DNA of 21,278 nucleotides, taken from Actinomycetes bacterium. Lineage in GTDB: Bacteria; Actinomycetota; Acidimicrobiia; Acidimicrobiales; RAAP-2. Position 1 is the first letter of the stretch. Each line of letters starts with the position of its first letter. Position numbers and translations under genes: made by a program. Below, piece by piece: positions 7,763 to 15,712 of the stretch. The notes beneath the pieces are model-generated. The model saw nothing but the letters and a program-made list of their open reading frames with translations. It was not told the origin of the DNA and did no database searches. The stretch covers positions 1 through 21,278 of the forward strand of contig JAJYXS010000088.1 in the NCBI GenBank assembly GCA_021801615.1, in the 5' to 3' direction.

Positions 7763-8283
7763 CAGCCTGGCGTGTGGTCCTCGAGCGGCCAGCTCTGCAG
7801 CGTCTCAGCCATCCTGCAGAGAAAGCTACGAACCGTCGACTCGGCGACGCGCTGCAAGAGGGCCTGGTCGAGCGGTTCTGTCGCCCGGATCGCCTCCGCT
7901 GGGGGCGGTCGGTAGGACGCGTAGAGGACGACGCGGCTTCGCCGCGGTCCGATCTGCGCAACCTCGAGATTGCCGTCGAGCACCGGGACGGCGCCGGGGT
8001 GCTCGGCATCCTCCCAGCGCAACGGCACGACGACACCCGTCCTCGAGCGGCTCGGCCGTCCGACGCGTACGCGGACCTCATGGGTGATCAGCAGCCGGGA
8101 GTGGCCGAGCTCGTCCAGTCGACCTTCTGCGTCGCAGCCGGCAGCGCTCGCGAGCCGTGCAAGCCACCTCTGGCCCGCGCACAGGCGTCCGCTGACGAGT
8201 CGCTCCGGTGCGTCCACGTCCACGAAATCCTGGAGGAAGACCGCCGGGCTTGGGCTTTCGAGATCAGAGACCGGCATCGCCAT
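7762..8283 (-). CDS. Conserved hypothetical protein, possibly SRPBCC-like
   Basis: A 173-residue soluble protein without signal peptide or membrane helices. Alternating beta-strand patterns (ITHEVRVRVG, GVVVPLRWE, VPVLDGNLEVAQI, SRVVLYASYRPP) followed by a C-terminal helix (LLQRVAESTVRSFLCRMAET) suggest a helix-grip SRPBCC-type fold. From memory, this PVLD...L...YRPP...HRVAE arrangement recurs in actinobacterial hypothetical proteins, but no function follows from it. ATG at 8283 is used; a second in-frame ATG lies two codons in, and neither has a strong Shine-Dalgarno. It lies 148 bp past the FAD oxidoreductase on the same strand and may be co-transcribed. Confidence 0.7.
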   Translation of the reverse strand: MAMPVSDLESPSPAVFLQDFVDVDAPERLVSGRLCAGQRWLARLASAAGCDAEGRLDELGHSRLLITHEVRVRVGRPSRSRTGVVVPLRWEDAEHPGAVPVLDGNLEVAQIGPRRSRVVLYASYRPPPAEAIRATEPLDQALLQRVAESTVRSFLCRMAETLQSWPLEDHTPG

Positions 8284-8384
8284 ACGATCACGCTACGAGG
8301 GGAGCCAGGGCCCAGGCAGGGCCGAACGACCCCGAGTCCGTAGGTCGAAGGTCCTCTCGTCCCAACGTCCTCTCCTCTGCTGGC

Positions 8385-8418
8385 CTGCGGGGCCGGACCC
8401 TCTGCGGGGCCGGACCTC
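8385..8418. repeat. 17-bp tandem pair in an intergenic gap
   Basis: CTGCGGGGCCGGACCCT at 8385-8401 is repeated at 8402-8418 with its last bases changed. It lies between the FAD oxidoreductase stop and the hypothetical gene start. The 17-bp period does not keep a reading frame, as expected for non-coding DNA. Confidence 0.85.
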
Positions 8419-8431
8419 GCGATCCGTCGGA

Positions 8432-9826
8432 CTACGACGGCTGGGTGAACGGGGCGACCGCCCAGGTCCAGCGCGCCGGCCGGTCGCTGCGGTCTTCATA
8501 GCGGTCGGCGGCCGCCAAGACGTTGACGATCGCCTGGGAGGCGAGGTAACGGAGCGGCTCCGGTTCCCATCTGCGGGATCCGTGGCCGACCCAGGGCAGG
8601 CTCACGAGGTCGCTCTCTCGACGCAGGACGAGGTCGGCGAGCGTGCGGCCCGCAATGTTGGCAGCGACGACGCCATGACCTGAATAGCCGCCTGCCCAGC
8701 CGAACCCCGTCGAGGGCTCGTAGTGGACGCTCATGCACCAGTCCCTCGGCACCGCGAGCGGTCCTCCCCAGTGATGCGTGACGACCGCATCGCCGGCCTG
8801 CGGGAAGTGGCGTCGTATCGTCGCTCGTAGCCGCTCGTACACGCCGCGGTTGCGCTCGCTCGTCTCGTCGATCGGCCGGTCGAGGCGGTAGGGTGCGCCG
8901 CGTCCGCCGATGGCGATGCGACCATCCGTCGTCCGCTGGGCGTAGAAGAACAGGTGGCGCTCGTCTCGGATCGTGAGCCCCTCCTGCCAGCCGAGGTCGT
9001 TCCAGATCGTGTCCGAGAGCGGTGCGGTCGCGATCATGAGGCTGTAGAGCGGCAGGTATCGGAGCCTCTCTCCGGGCAGCTGCGTGGTGTAGGACTCAGT
9101 TGCCCGAATGACGTGATCGGCAGTCACGAGGCCGTTGCGGCATCGCACTCGGCGCGGCGCGAGCTCGATCGCCTCGGTCCGCTCGAGGATCACGACACCC
9201 GCCCGCTCGCACGCGTCCGCCAAGCCGCGCACCAGGCGTGCGGGGTCGACTCGCGCGCAGTGCGGAGTGTACAGAGCGAGCCGACAGGCCGGCACGTTGA
9301 CGAGCCTGTCCAGCTCGCCTCGGTCGAGCGCTCGCAGGTCGTCCGCGCCGAGCCCGTGCCTGCGAGCGGCATCGAGCCGTGCGCGAGCACGGGATTCCTG
9401 GGGAGCGGTCATCGCGAGCGTGAGGCTGCCACCCTTGTCGAAGCCGCAGTCGATCTTCTCACGCTCGACCACGCGACCGATCTCGTCGACGGTCGAATAG
9501 GTCTCCTGCTCGGCACGCCGAACCGCGTCCCGTCCATGGTGCCTCTCGTAGGTGCTCCAGCTCCCAGCGATCCCGCCGGACGCCCACCCCCCGTTCCGAC
9601 CCGACGCTCCGAAGCCGGCGATCTCGCGCTCGACCACGCCGATCCGGGCGTCAGGCTGGGAGCGCTTCAGGTAGTACGCGGTCCACAGACCGGTAAAGCC
9701 CGCCCCCACGATCGCCACGTCGAAATGGGCTTCGCCGGACAGGCCGAGGCGAGGGGCCAGCGGTTCCCCGATCTGATCCAGCCAAAGGCTTCGGGCCCGG
9801 TAGTGCTGCTGTGGCGCGGCGATCAC
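8432..9826 (-). CDS. FAD-dependent oxidoreductase, DAO/GlpD-like family
   Basis: A 464-residue flavoenzyme of the D-amino-acid oxidase superfamily, the group that includes gamma-glutamylputrescine and glycine oxidases. The Rossmann dinucleotide motif GAGFTG is at residues 41-46, with Glu67 ending the second strand (IGVVERE). FGASGRNGGW at 72-81 is the typical flavin-contact segment of this subfamily, and the C-terminal GYSGHGVVAANIAGR closes the FAD site. Such enzymes oxidise an amine or amino acid, reducing FAD and then oxygen; the substrate cannot be read from the sequence. The start is the GTG at 9826, giving the 30-residue lead before the FAD strand that is common here. No membrane segments are seen. 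It lies between the FeMo-cofactor-domain gene (121 bp upstream) and the hypothetical (148 bp downstream), all on the minus strand. Confidence 0.9.
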   Translation of the reverse strand: MIAAPQQHYRARSLWLDQIGEPLAPRLGLSGEAHFDVAIVGAGFTGLWTAYYLKRSQPDARIGVVEREIAGFGASGRNGGWASGGIAGSWSTYERHHGRDAVRRAEQETYSTVDEIGRVVEREKIDCGFDKGGSLTLAMTAPQESRARARLDAARRHGLGADDLRALDRGELDRLVNVPACRLALYTPHCARVDPARLVRGLADACERAGVVILERTEAIELAPRRVRCRNGLVTADHVIRATESYTTQLPGERLRYLPLYSLMIATAPLSDTIWNDLGWQEGLTIRDERHLFFYAQRTTDGRIAIGGRGAPYRLDRPIDETSERNRGVYERLRATIRRHFPQAGDAVVTHHWGGPLAVPRDWCMSVHYEPSTGFGWAGGYSGHGVVAANIAGRTLADLVLRRESDLVSLPWVGHGSRRWEPEPLRYLASQAIVNVLAAADRYEDRSDRPARWTWAVAPFTQPS

Positions 9827-9947
9827 CGGCGCGATGCTCCGGCTGGCACCGGACCCGCTTTCGTGTGCCGCTCGAACCGGTCGCCGGTCATGAGAGCCGC
9901 CGGGCCCCTCGCGCGCTCGGTGCCACCGTGGTCATCCCGCCGCGCAG

Positions 9948-10337
9948 CTAGGCGGCTGGTGACGCCGAGAGCACCGCCGTCCTGGCGTCGCCCGCAGCGC
10001 CCAGTTGCACGGTGACGCCCATCGTCTGGAGCATCCTGCTCATGCCAGGGCCCATGTGGTCGGCGACCACGGTGTCCACGCGCTGATCGCGCAGGAAGCG
10101 CGCAACCCTGGCGTGGTGGGCAGCCTCACTTCCCGCGTCGTGGAGGGAATCCCAGGCCACGCCGATCTCCCGCCACTCCTTCACGGCACCGTCCTCGACC
10201 GTCGCCAGTGCGACGCGGGCGGCTCGACCCCATCTCGGGTCCACGCGCCCGGCGTCGTCTATCGGCACGCAAACGATCACGACGTCGATCCTCTCCGTCT
10301 TCGTCGACGATGCGGCGGTGCCGCTTCGCTGGATCAC
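9948..10337 (-). CDS. Solitary FeMo-cofactor-domain protein (NifX/NafY-like)
   Basis: A 129-residue protein consisting of one dinitrogenase iron-molybdenum cofactor domain, at about residues 18-125. The pattern is typical: strand DVVIVCVPIDDAGRVDPRWGRA, then VATVEDG-like, HDAGSEAAHHARVARFL, DTVVADHMGPGM and MGVTVQLGA. In nitrogen fixers this domain binds FeMo-co or its precursor NifB-co, but many non-fixing bacteria and archaea carry lone copies of unknown role, probably metal-cluster binding. The GTG at 10337 is used; the first 16 residues are poorly conserved and the start is uncertain. It is divergent from the sulfatase and upstream of the FAD oxidoreductase on the same strand. No nif gene is nearby. 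The molybdate-type importer lies 5.4 kb away, with no clear link. Confidence 0.85.
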   Translation of the reverse strand: MIQRSGTAASSTKTERIDVVIVCVPIDDAGRVDPRWGRAARVALATVEDGAVKEWREIGVAWDSLHDAGSEAAHHARVARFLRDQRVDTVVADHMGPGMSRMLQTMGVTVQLGAAGDARTAVLSASPAA

Positions 10338-10482
10338 ACGTTACAAGTTCGCGAGGGAGAGCAGGTTCCCTTCTGCGGGACAGCTCCTGGTGTCCTGAGG
10401 CGACGGCGCCGCGCCTGCCCAGACGTGCGGGGGCTCGACGTGATCCGCTCGTCCCGGCCGACCCTGGGGCTACGCTTCTGCG

Positions 10483-12015
10483 ATCCGGATTCTCTACGTC
10501 GACGTCGACACGCTGAGGGCCGACCACACCGGCCCGTACGGCTATGAGCGAGACATCACTCCGAACCTGGATTCGCTCGCGCGAGAATCGGTGGTGCTTG
10601 ACCGCTGCTACGCCTCCGACACGCCGTGTGCGCCGTCGAGGGCCGCGCTGACGAGCGGGCAGTTCGGGATCACGACGGGTGCGATCGGCAACTTCGGCCC
10701 GGCGGCGGACATCCGGCTGTTCGATCGAACGCGCTACGCACCTTTCTTCGGAGGGCACCTCTACCGAAACGGGACCTACACCACCTCGATCTCCTGCTTC
10801 CCCGAACGCCACATGGCGTACTGGTTCCTCGGGAACTTTCGGGAGTGGCTGAAGCCCTCCCTCTCGAACGGTGACGACGAGGACGCGGCCACCGTCACCG
10901 CCGCCGCGCGGCAGTGGCTGCAACGCAACGGTCGGCACGACAATTGGTTCCTCCAGGTGCACTTCTGGGATCCTCATACCCCGTACCTCGAGCCGGGGAC
11001 CTGGGCGCGCCGGGCATCGGAGGCGGGCCGAGCGCCGGCGTGGCCGGACGAGGAGACGATCTGGGCCCACGCCCAGCTCTACGGCCCCCATTCTGCCCTC
11101 GACCTGTACGAGGGCGACGGCACGTGGCCGGTTCCTCCGCCGCGCTCGCCGAATGCCGAGACCATGCCGGACGCAATTCGCTCACGGAGCGACTTCGAGG
11201 TGCTCGTCGACGGCTATGACGGCGCGGTGGCTTATTGGGACCACCACCTGGGCATCCTCTTGGAAGAGCTCGCGGATCTCGGCATCGCCGGCGAGACGGC
11301 GGTGATCGTGACTTCGGACCACGGCGAGTGCCTGGGCGAGAACGGTTGCTACGGGGACCACCCGATGGCCAACGAGGCGTCGCATCACATCCCCATGGTG
11401 ATCCACTGGCCGGGTCTCACGACGGCGGTTCCGAGCGAGCGTCGCCACGTCGCGGGCCTCGCCTACCAGCTCGACGTGTGTCCTACGGTCTGTGAGCTGC
11501 TCGGCATCGAGGTGCCCGCGGACTGGGAGGGCGAGTCGTTCGCGCCCGCAGTGCGTGGTGCGCCGTTCACCGGGCGCGACCGGCTCATCTTGAGCCATGG
11601 CGCCTATACGTACCAGCGGGCGGTGCGCACGGCCGAGCACCTCTACATCAGAACCCTCCACCCCGGGTGCTGGCGTCTGGACCGCGAGCAGTTGTACGCG
11701 ATCGAAAGCGATCGGTACATGACGGCCAACCTCCTCGCCGGTTCCGGTGCCGCCGGAGGTGGCGAAGGAGGCTCCACGGATCACGAGCGGGTCGCGGCCG
11801 ATCTTGCAGGCGTGCTCGAGAGCTGGCGGCAGCAGCATCTGACCCTGCGCGATCCGCAGCCCGATCCGATGGAGGCGCGTCGCTACGAAAGCCCCGCCGA
11901 CGCGTTCTACGTTCCGAGTTACGCGAAGCGGTTGGTCCGCACCGGGCGAGAGGAGCTTGCAGAGGACCTCGATCGGCGTCTGCATGCTGACTGGGTGACC
12001 CGCGCCCGCTGGTGA
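10483..12015 (+). CDS. Cys-type sulfatase with a non-canonical or lost start codon
   Basis: An alkaline-phosphatase-superfamily hydrolase likely to cleave sulfate (or phosphate) esters. CAPSRAALTSG, with Cys49 numbered from 10483, fits the C-x-P-S-R signature whose Cys is oxidised to formylglycine by a separate maturase. Metal ligands are visible at Asp7 and Asp9 (YVDVDTLRADH) and Asp279/His280 (TSDHGE). No export signal is seen, so it is probably cytosolic. No in-frame ATG, GTG or TTG exists between the stop at 10441 and the GTG at 10591. Starting at 10591 would delete the Asp pair and the conserved first strand. Homologues normally begin M-R-I-L-Y-x-D, placing the start at ATC 10483, with a GGGG 13 nt upstream. 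It is either an unusual AUC start, a recent start-loss or a sequence error. The C-terminus looks complete. Confidence 0.82.
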   Translation: MRILYVDVDTLRADHTGPYGYERDITPNLDSLARESVVLDRCYASDTPCAPSRAALTSGQFGITTGAIGNFGPAADIRLFDRTRYAPFFGGHLYRNGTYTTSISCFPERHMAYWFLGNFREWLKPSLSNGDDEDAATVTAAARQWLQRNGRHDNWFLQVHFWDPHTPYLEPGTWARRASEAGRAPAWPDEETIWAHAQLYGPHSALDLYEGDGTWPVPPPRSPNAETMPDAIRSRSDFEVLVDGYDGAVAYWDHHLGILLEELADLGIAGETAVIVTSDHGECLGENGCYGDHPMANEASHHIPMVIHWPGLTTAVPSERRHVAGLAYQLDVCPTVCELLGIEVPADWEGESFAPAVRGAPFTGRDRLILSHGAYTYQRAVRTAEHLYIRTLHPGCWRLDREQLYAIESDRYMTANLLAGSGAAGGGEGGSTDHERVAADLAGVLESWRQQHLTLRDPQPDPMEARRYESPADAFYVPSYAKRLVRTGREELAEDLDRRLHADWVTRARW

Positions 12016-12107
12016 GCTGCGAACTTTTCGACGGTTCTCAATTTTCGATTCCTCTCGATTCGTGCGACCAAGCGGACCTGACGAGGCGTGCCCGGAGACC
12101 ACGACGC

Positions 12108-13325
12108 TCAGGGCGTCTCGTCGCAGGCCGACGGCCCAGGTTGGGCGGGCGCCACCGTCGCGTCCGAGATCGACGAGAATGTCGTGTCCGCGACCGATGA
12201 GATGCCGGTCATGGCCGACGGACGGTTCGTGAGCTCCGCGGTGAAGAACCGGGCGACGACCTTGGCGACGACTGTTCGTGACGGAGCTGTGGTGTAGCCC
12301 GCGAGGTGGCTCACCCCTGAGAGCTGGAGATACCACTTCGGCTCGGGTGCTCCGTCGTACAGCTGCACGCTGCACGACGGGTAGTTCACGACGTCTGTCC
12401 GGCTCTGGACTGCGAGCAGCGGCACGGAGGGTAGCTTCGGTGTGAAGTACTCGCCGCCGAAGAAGTTGGGCAGCTCGGCCCCTGACAGCACCGCCACCGC
12501 CTTCACCTTGGGTGTGAAGTCGGCGGAGTCGGCCGCGACGGCGAGGCTGACGTCGCCCCCGTCGGAGTGCCCGACGACGCCCACCTCTGCCGCGTCGACG
12601 CGCCCGAAGAGCACGTTGTCCGGCTCGTCGGCGTCGGCGAGGACCGACTGGATCACGAATCGCAGCTCGGCGGGGTGGTTCACGATGTCGTCGGCGTCAC
12701 GGATGTTTGTCCCTGTGGGTGTCGATCGTGTGTACGGGTGAGGGGGCGGATCGGTGTGGGGATAGGTCGGTGCCGCGACCACGAAGCCGGCCGAGGCCCA
12801 GTCCCTGAGCAGTACCTGGTAGGCCGAGACCGGTTCCCAGAACCCTTGCGAGAAGACGAGCAGCGGGTGCTCTCCTTTGCCCTCGGGGTACCAGACGGTC
12901 GTCGGCAGAGGTTGAGGTGTCGGTCCGCCTTCGATCAGTGTGAGCCGGGCTGTCGCGACCCGAAAGGTGCCGACTGTCGGCAGTCGCTCCCCGGGAGTGC
13001 TGGTCGTGGCGGGAGGCGGCGTGGTGGTGGTCGCGGGGGGCCGTGTGGTGGTGGTCGTGGGAGCCGGCGTCGTGGTGGTCGCGGGGGGCCGTGTCGTGGT
13101 GGTAGTGGGAGCCGGCGTGTTGGTGGTCGCGTGGGGCCGTGTGGTGGTGGTCGCGGAGCGACCGAGCGTGGCCGGGGAGGGGAGGGGCCCGCTGGAGAGC
13201 TCGGACTGCCCTGCGACCCCGTACCAGATGCCCACCGCCAGGACGAGCCCTGCTCCCGCGGTCACGATCCTCCGACCAGGACTAGCCGTCTTGCGGTGCG
13301 CGCCGCGTCCCATCCGTCGTCTCAC
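12108..13325 (-). CDS. Exported alpha/beta hydrolase with Thr/Pro-rich stalk
   Basis: A 405-residue protein with a basic N-terminus, a membrane or signal segment at about 20-38 (IVTAGAGLVLAVGIWYGVAG), a Thr/Pro-rich low-complexity stalk (58-112) and a hydrolase domain from about 118. The nucleophile elbow GHSDGG gives Ser254; Asp311 (SRTDVV) and His340 (GVSHLAG) complete a plausible triad, and FSQGFWEP at 158-165 resembles the oxyanion loop of the dienelactone hydrolase/PAF-acetylhydrolase/chlorophyllase-like group. It probably acts outside the membrane on an ester; the substrate is unknown. The GTG at 13325 opens the frame and an ATG four codons later (13313) is an equally good start; GGAG lies upstream of both. 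It converges on the sulfatase. The stalk probably spans the cell envelope. Confidence 0.85.
   Translation of the reverse strand: MRRRMGRGAHRKTASPGRRIVTAGAGLVLAVGIWYGVAGQSELSSGPLPSPATLGRSATTTTRPHATTNTPAPTTTTTRPPATTTTPAPTTTTTRPPATTTTPPPATTSTPGERLPTVGTFRVATARLTLIEGGPTPQPLPTTVWYPEGKGEHPLLVFSQGFWEPVSAYQVLLRDWASAGFVVAAPTYPHTDPPPHPYTRSTPTGTNIRDADDIVNHPAELRFVIQSVLADADEPDNVLFGRVDAAEVGVVGHSDGGDVSLAVAADSADFTPKVKAVAVLSGAELPNFFGGEYFTPKLPSVPLLAVQSRTDVVNYPSCSVQLYDGAPEPKWYLQLSGVSHLAGYTTAPSRTVVAKVVARFFTAELTNRPSAMTGISSVADTTFSSISDATVAPAQPGPSACDETP
12990..13154. repeat. Repeats encoding the Thr/Pro stalk
   Basis: About 48-bp units encode PATTTTPAPTTTTTRP (16 residues) roughly two and a half times inside the alpha/beta hydrolase gene. 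The plus strand shows alternating GTGGTGGTGG and CGGGGGGCCGTG blocks. The period keeps the frame, and units differ mainly at third positions, so the array is not freshly duplicated. Confidence 0.85.
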
Positions 13326-13537
13326 AGCTATCCGAGCTCCAGGGGTGACTACAGCTCCGCGTTGAAACCGGTGACCAACGCTCGCGTCGGCGCGAGAACC
13401 GACACGCTCGCGTGCGCTGCGCTACTTCACAGGCGCCCGGATGGAACGAGCATAGGCGGGTAACGCGACTCGGGTACCGCGAGGCGCCGGCTGCGGCGGG
13501 CGGCTGCCCAAGGCCAGAACCTGACAATCCGCAGCGT

Positions 13538-13891
13538 TCAGGTCGAGCTCGGCGGCTGGTCGACCGGCGCTCTGCGACGCGCCGACCGGCGCACATCGAG
13601 CAGGCGGATGGCGCCGGCGGTGAACACGACGAGACCCCCCAGCACAGCGGCCAGGAGCAGGTCCACGCCGAGGGGGATCGTCCAGTGGGCGCCGAAGAAG
13701 CTCACCTTCACGTCCTGGAGGTTCTCGAGGATGAAGACGAGCACCACCACGAGGAAGACGAGCCCGGCGGCCATCGCAGTCCACAGTGCGCCCGTACGCG
13801 TCGGGTGCGTCCCCGCTCGAGGGGCGCGCTGGGCGCTCGGGAGTTGCTGGGCCTGTCCATCGTCTCGCGTCTTCTCAGAATCTCCGGCCAT
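13538..13891 (-). CDS. LapA-domain (DUF1049) membrane protein
   Basis: A 117-residue inner-membrane protein of the LapA/YciS type. A polar N-terminus (1-33) precedes the first helix (about 37-56, MAAGLVFLVVVLVFILEN), the family's short loop NLQDVKVSFFGAHWTIPLG (57-75) and a second helix (76-97), ending in a basic cytoplasmic tail (RRSARRR). In Gram-negatives LapA helps regulate LPS synthesis; actinobacterial homologues lack LPS and their role is unknown. The ATG at 13891 is used. It is followed at 212 bp by the alpha/beta hydrolase on the same strand. A 60-codon frame ending 7 bp upstream (13898-14080) could be a leader ORF but has no supporting signal. Confidence 0.85.
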   Translation of the reverse strand: MAGDSEKTRDDGQAQQLPSAQRAPRAGTHPTRTGALWTAMAAGLVFLVVVLVFILENLQDVKVSFFGAHWTIPLGVDLLLAAVLGGLVVFTAGAIRLLDVRRSARRRAPVDQPPSST

Positions 13892-14703
13892 CGGACGTCA
13901 GGGGTGTGGTGCTCTTGCGAGCCCGGCTTCCCGTCCCCCTCTCGATCTCCTCTCGGGTTCGGCGGTCTCACGCAGAGCGGGCAGGGACGAAGCTTCGAAC
14001 ATGATCACGACGCCTTCGGCCAACCCATGGCGTCGCGCGATCGGGTTGCAGCGCCGTCGTAGGAGCGGGCAGACGTCCATCGGTCCACTTGGCAGGTCGA
14101 CGACGGGGAAGTCCTGCCTGATCGTCGGGTTTCTGGAACTGTCCCGACCGCACAGGCCTTTGGGTGGATGACGCGCTCACGGAGGACCTCATGGCAGTTC
14201 GCGATCATGCGGTCCACCCTGCACTCCCCGAGCGGCACTCGGGCCGCACCGCCGCCTCCGGCCGCACCGCCGCCTCCTTCAGCGACGTCGGGGCGATGTC
14301 CACGTGCTGGCTTGCTCCCGCCGATCTCCGGGAGGACGACCCTGTCGAATTTCCGCTTCCCACTGTCGGACCTTACCACGGGCTTCTCCCGACGCTCTTC
14401 GCCGACGAGGCTAGCAAGACCGGTCTGGCACGCGGAGATCGGCGATGGTCGTCCTGCGGGCGCGCGCTTGCTCCGCCATCGTTCGGCTGATGGCGAGGAA
14501 CGCTTGCTCGAGGCAATGCCCGGGGCGAAGGTCGTTCGGCCGTTCGCATCCAGCTGGTCTGCCGCGAGAGACACGACGAAGGAGACGCGGGGGAACCCGA
14601 TGCACGACGAGGTCAGCCGCGCGTCGGCGCAGCGCGCCGTCGCTGCGAACGTGCCAAAGTCGAATGCGCTCATCGCGTCGAGTGAAGGCGAGGGAGGCCG
14701 ACC
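13892..14703. other. 812-bp stretch with no convincing gene
   Basis: Open frames cross this interval on both strands, including a long minus-strand frame that continues under the MBL-fold gene, but their translations are Arg/Pro/Ser-rich and show no recognisable domain. One minus-strand fragment at about 14411-14580 (…LEQAFLAISRTMAEQARARR) looks more protein-like and could be a relic of a decayed gene. It also holds an 18-bp tandem pair at 14242-14277. The leader of the MBL-fold gene is at its right end. Confidence 0.5.
14242..14277. repeat. 18-bp perfect tandem pair
   Basis: GGCCGCACCGCCGCCTCC is repeated exactly at 14242-14259 and 14260-14277 in a gene-free stretch. Confidence 0.9.
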
Positions 14704-15537
14704 ATGCCAGCCTGGATCTGTGCGACGTGCGGGGTGCAGCACGCCGACGCCGCCCGACCACCATCGCGCTGTGCCATCTGTGACGACGAACGTCAGTACG
14801 TCGGCAAGGACGGCCAGCAATGGACCACGATGTCGGAGCTCGGCAAGACCCACGAGGTGGTGGTCGCCGAGGAGGAGACCGACCTGTTCGGGCTCGGGGT
14901 CGAGCCTTCCGTCGCGATCGGCCAGCGGGCGCTCCTCGTCCGGACCGAGGCGGGCAACGTGCTGTGGGATTGCATTCCGCTTCTCGACGACGGCTCGTAC
15001 CGACGTCTGGTCGATCTCGGCGGCGTCGCGGCAGTGTGCTTGTCCCACCCGCACTTCTATGGGGCCTATGTGGAATTCGCAGAGGCCTTCGGGGCAAGAG
15101 TGTTCATCCCGAGGGCAGACCTGGACTGGATTCGTCGCCCTTCCGCGCACGTCGAGGTGTTCGACGACGAGGCGGAGCCCGTACCGGGGCTCACCCTCGC
15201 GCGTATCGGCGGCCACTTCGACGGTGCGGCGGTTCTCCACTGGCCGGCGGGCTCTGCGGGTCGCGGCGTGCTGCTGACGGGCGACACCGTCCAGGTCGTC
15301 CCTGACCAAGGCTGGGTGAGCTTCATGTGGAGCTATCCCAATCTCATCCCCCTCGACGAGCGCACGGTGCGGGACATCGCTGAGCGGGTCGGGCGGTTCC
15401 GCTTCGACCGCATCTACGGCGGCTGGTGGGGGCGGGTGGTGGTCGATGACGGCGCGGCGGCAGTGCGCCGCTCCGCTGAGCGTTACGTGGAACGGCTGAA
15501 TGGACAGCGCCCGTTCGGGACGCCGGGCGAGGGGTGA
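14704..15537 (+). CDS. MBL-fold hydrolase-like protein with N-terminal zinc ribbon
   Basis: A 277-residue cytosolic protein. Residues 1-30 form a zinc-ribbon or rubredoxin-like knuckle pair (Cys6-x2-Cys9 and Cys23-x2-Cys26). The rest resembles a metallo-beta-lactamase fold: SHPHFYG (114-120, His115 and His117), GGHFDG (His171) and LLTGDT (Asp194). The site is degenerate: the usual HxHxDH continues as HPHFYG, without the Asp/His of the second metal site, and the final His loop reads GGWWGR. It may bind one metal or act through the ribbon; the substrate is unknown. The ATG at 14704 is well supported by GAGGGAGG ending about 6 nt upstream, one of the clearest ribosome-binding sites in the window. 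It stands alone and converges on the MFS gene. Confidence 0.82.
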   Translation: MPAWICATCGVQHADAARPPSRCAICDDERQYVGKDGQQWTTMSELGKTHEVVVAEEETDLFGLGVEPSVAIGQRALLVRTEAGNVLWDCIPLLDDGSYRRLVDLGGVAAVCLSHPHFYGAYVEFAEAFGARVFIPRADLDWIRRPSAHVEVFDDEAEPVPGLTLARIGGHFDGAAVLHWPAGSAGRGVLLTGDTVQVVPDQGWVSFMWSYPNLIPLDERTVRDIAERVGRFRFDRIYGGWWGRVVVDDGAAAVRRSAERYVERLNGQRPFGTPGEG

Positions 15538-15616
15538 GGCGGTTCGTCTTCTTCGTGGGTGCTCCTCGTGAGCCACGCAGAGGGGGTACCCCGCGACGAG
15601 CGGCGCAGCTGAGCTC

Positions 15617-15649
15617 GATGACACCCGGCGACGGCGAGTCCGTGTCATC
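15617..15649. terminator. Inverted repeat between convergent genes
   Basis: GATGACAC at 15617-15624 pairs with GTGTCATC at 15642-15649 across a 17-nt loop, between the MBL-fold stop and the MFS stop. The right arm's GTGTCATC recurs in the neighbouring tandem repeats, so alternative pairings exist. No T-run follows. Confidence 0.35.
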
Positions 15650-15712
15650 TCGGCGAATCCGTGTCTTCTCGGCGAATCCGTGTCATCCGAACAGGGTGTC
15701 ATCCGAACAGGG
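15639..15712. repeat. Two adjacent tandem pairs (19 bp and 16 bp)
   Basis: A 19-bp unit (TCCGTGTCATCTCGGCGAA) at 15639-15657 is repeated with one change at 15658-15676. It is followed by TGTCATCCGAACAGGG at 15681-15696 and again at 15697-15712. The second pair covers the MFS stop codon, so the last codons of that gene come from the duplication. Neither period is a multiple of three. Confidence 0.88.

Noticed and set aside
1737..10337. A molybdenum-enzyme system joining the importer with the FeMo-cofactor-domain protein
   Set aside because: The parts are 5.4 kb apart, separated by glgX, the small membrane ORF, the conserved hypothetical and the FAD oxidoreductase, and no molybdoenzyme or cofactor-synthesis gene is seen between them.
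10591..12015. Sulfatase starting at GTG 10591
   Set aside because: It would delete two metal-ligand Asp residues and the first strand, which are present and conserved-looking in the same frame just upstream.
12016..12107. Terminator between the sulfatase and the alpha/beta hydrolase
   Set aside because: Only an imperfect stem with a long loop, reaching into the hydrolase coding end; an AT-richer patch at 12030-12060 alone is not enough.
13898..14080. 60-codon minus-strand frame directly before the LapA-domain gene
   Set aside because: Position is suggestive (7-bp gap, same strand), but there is no ribosome-binding site and no recognisable protein pattern.
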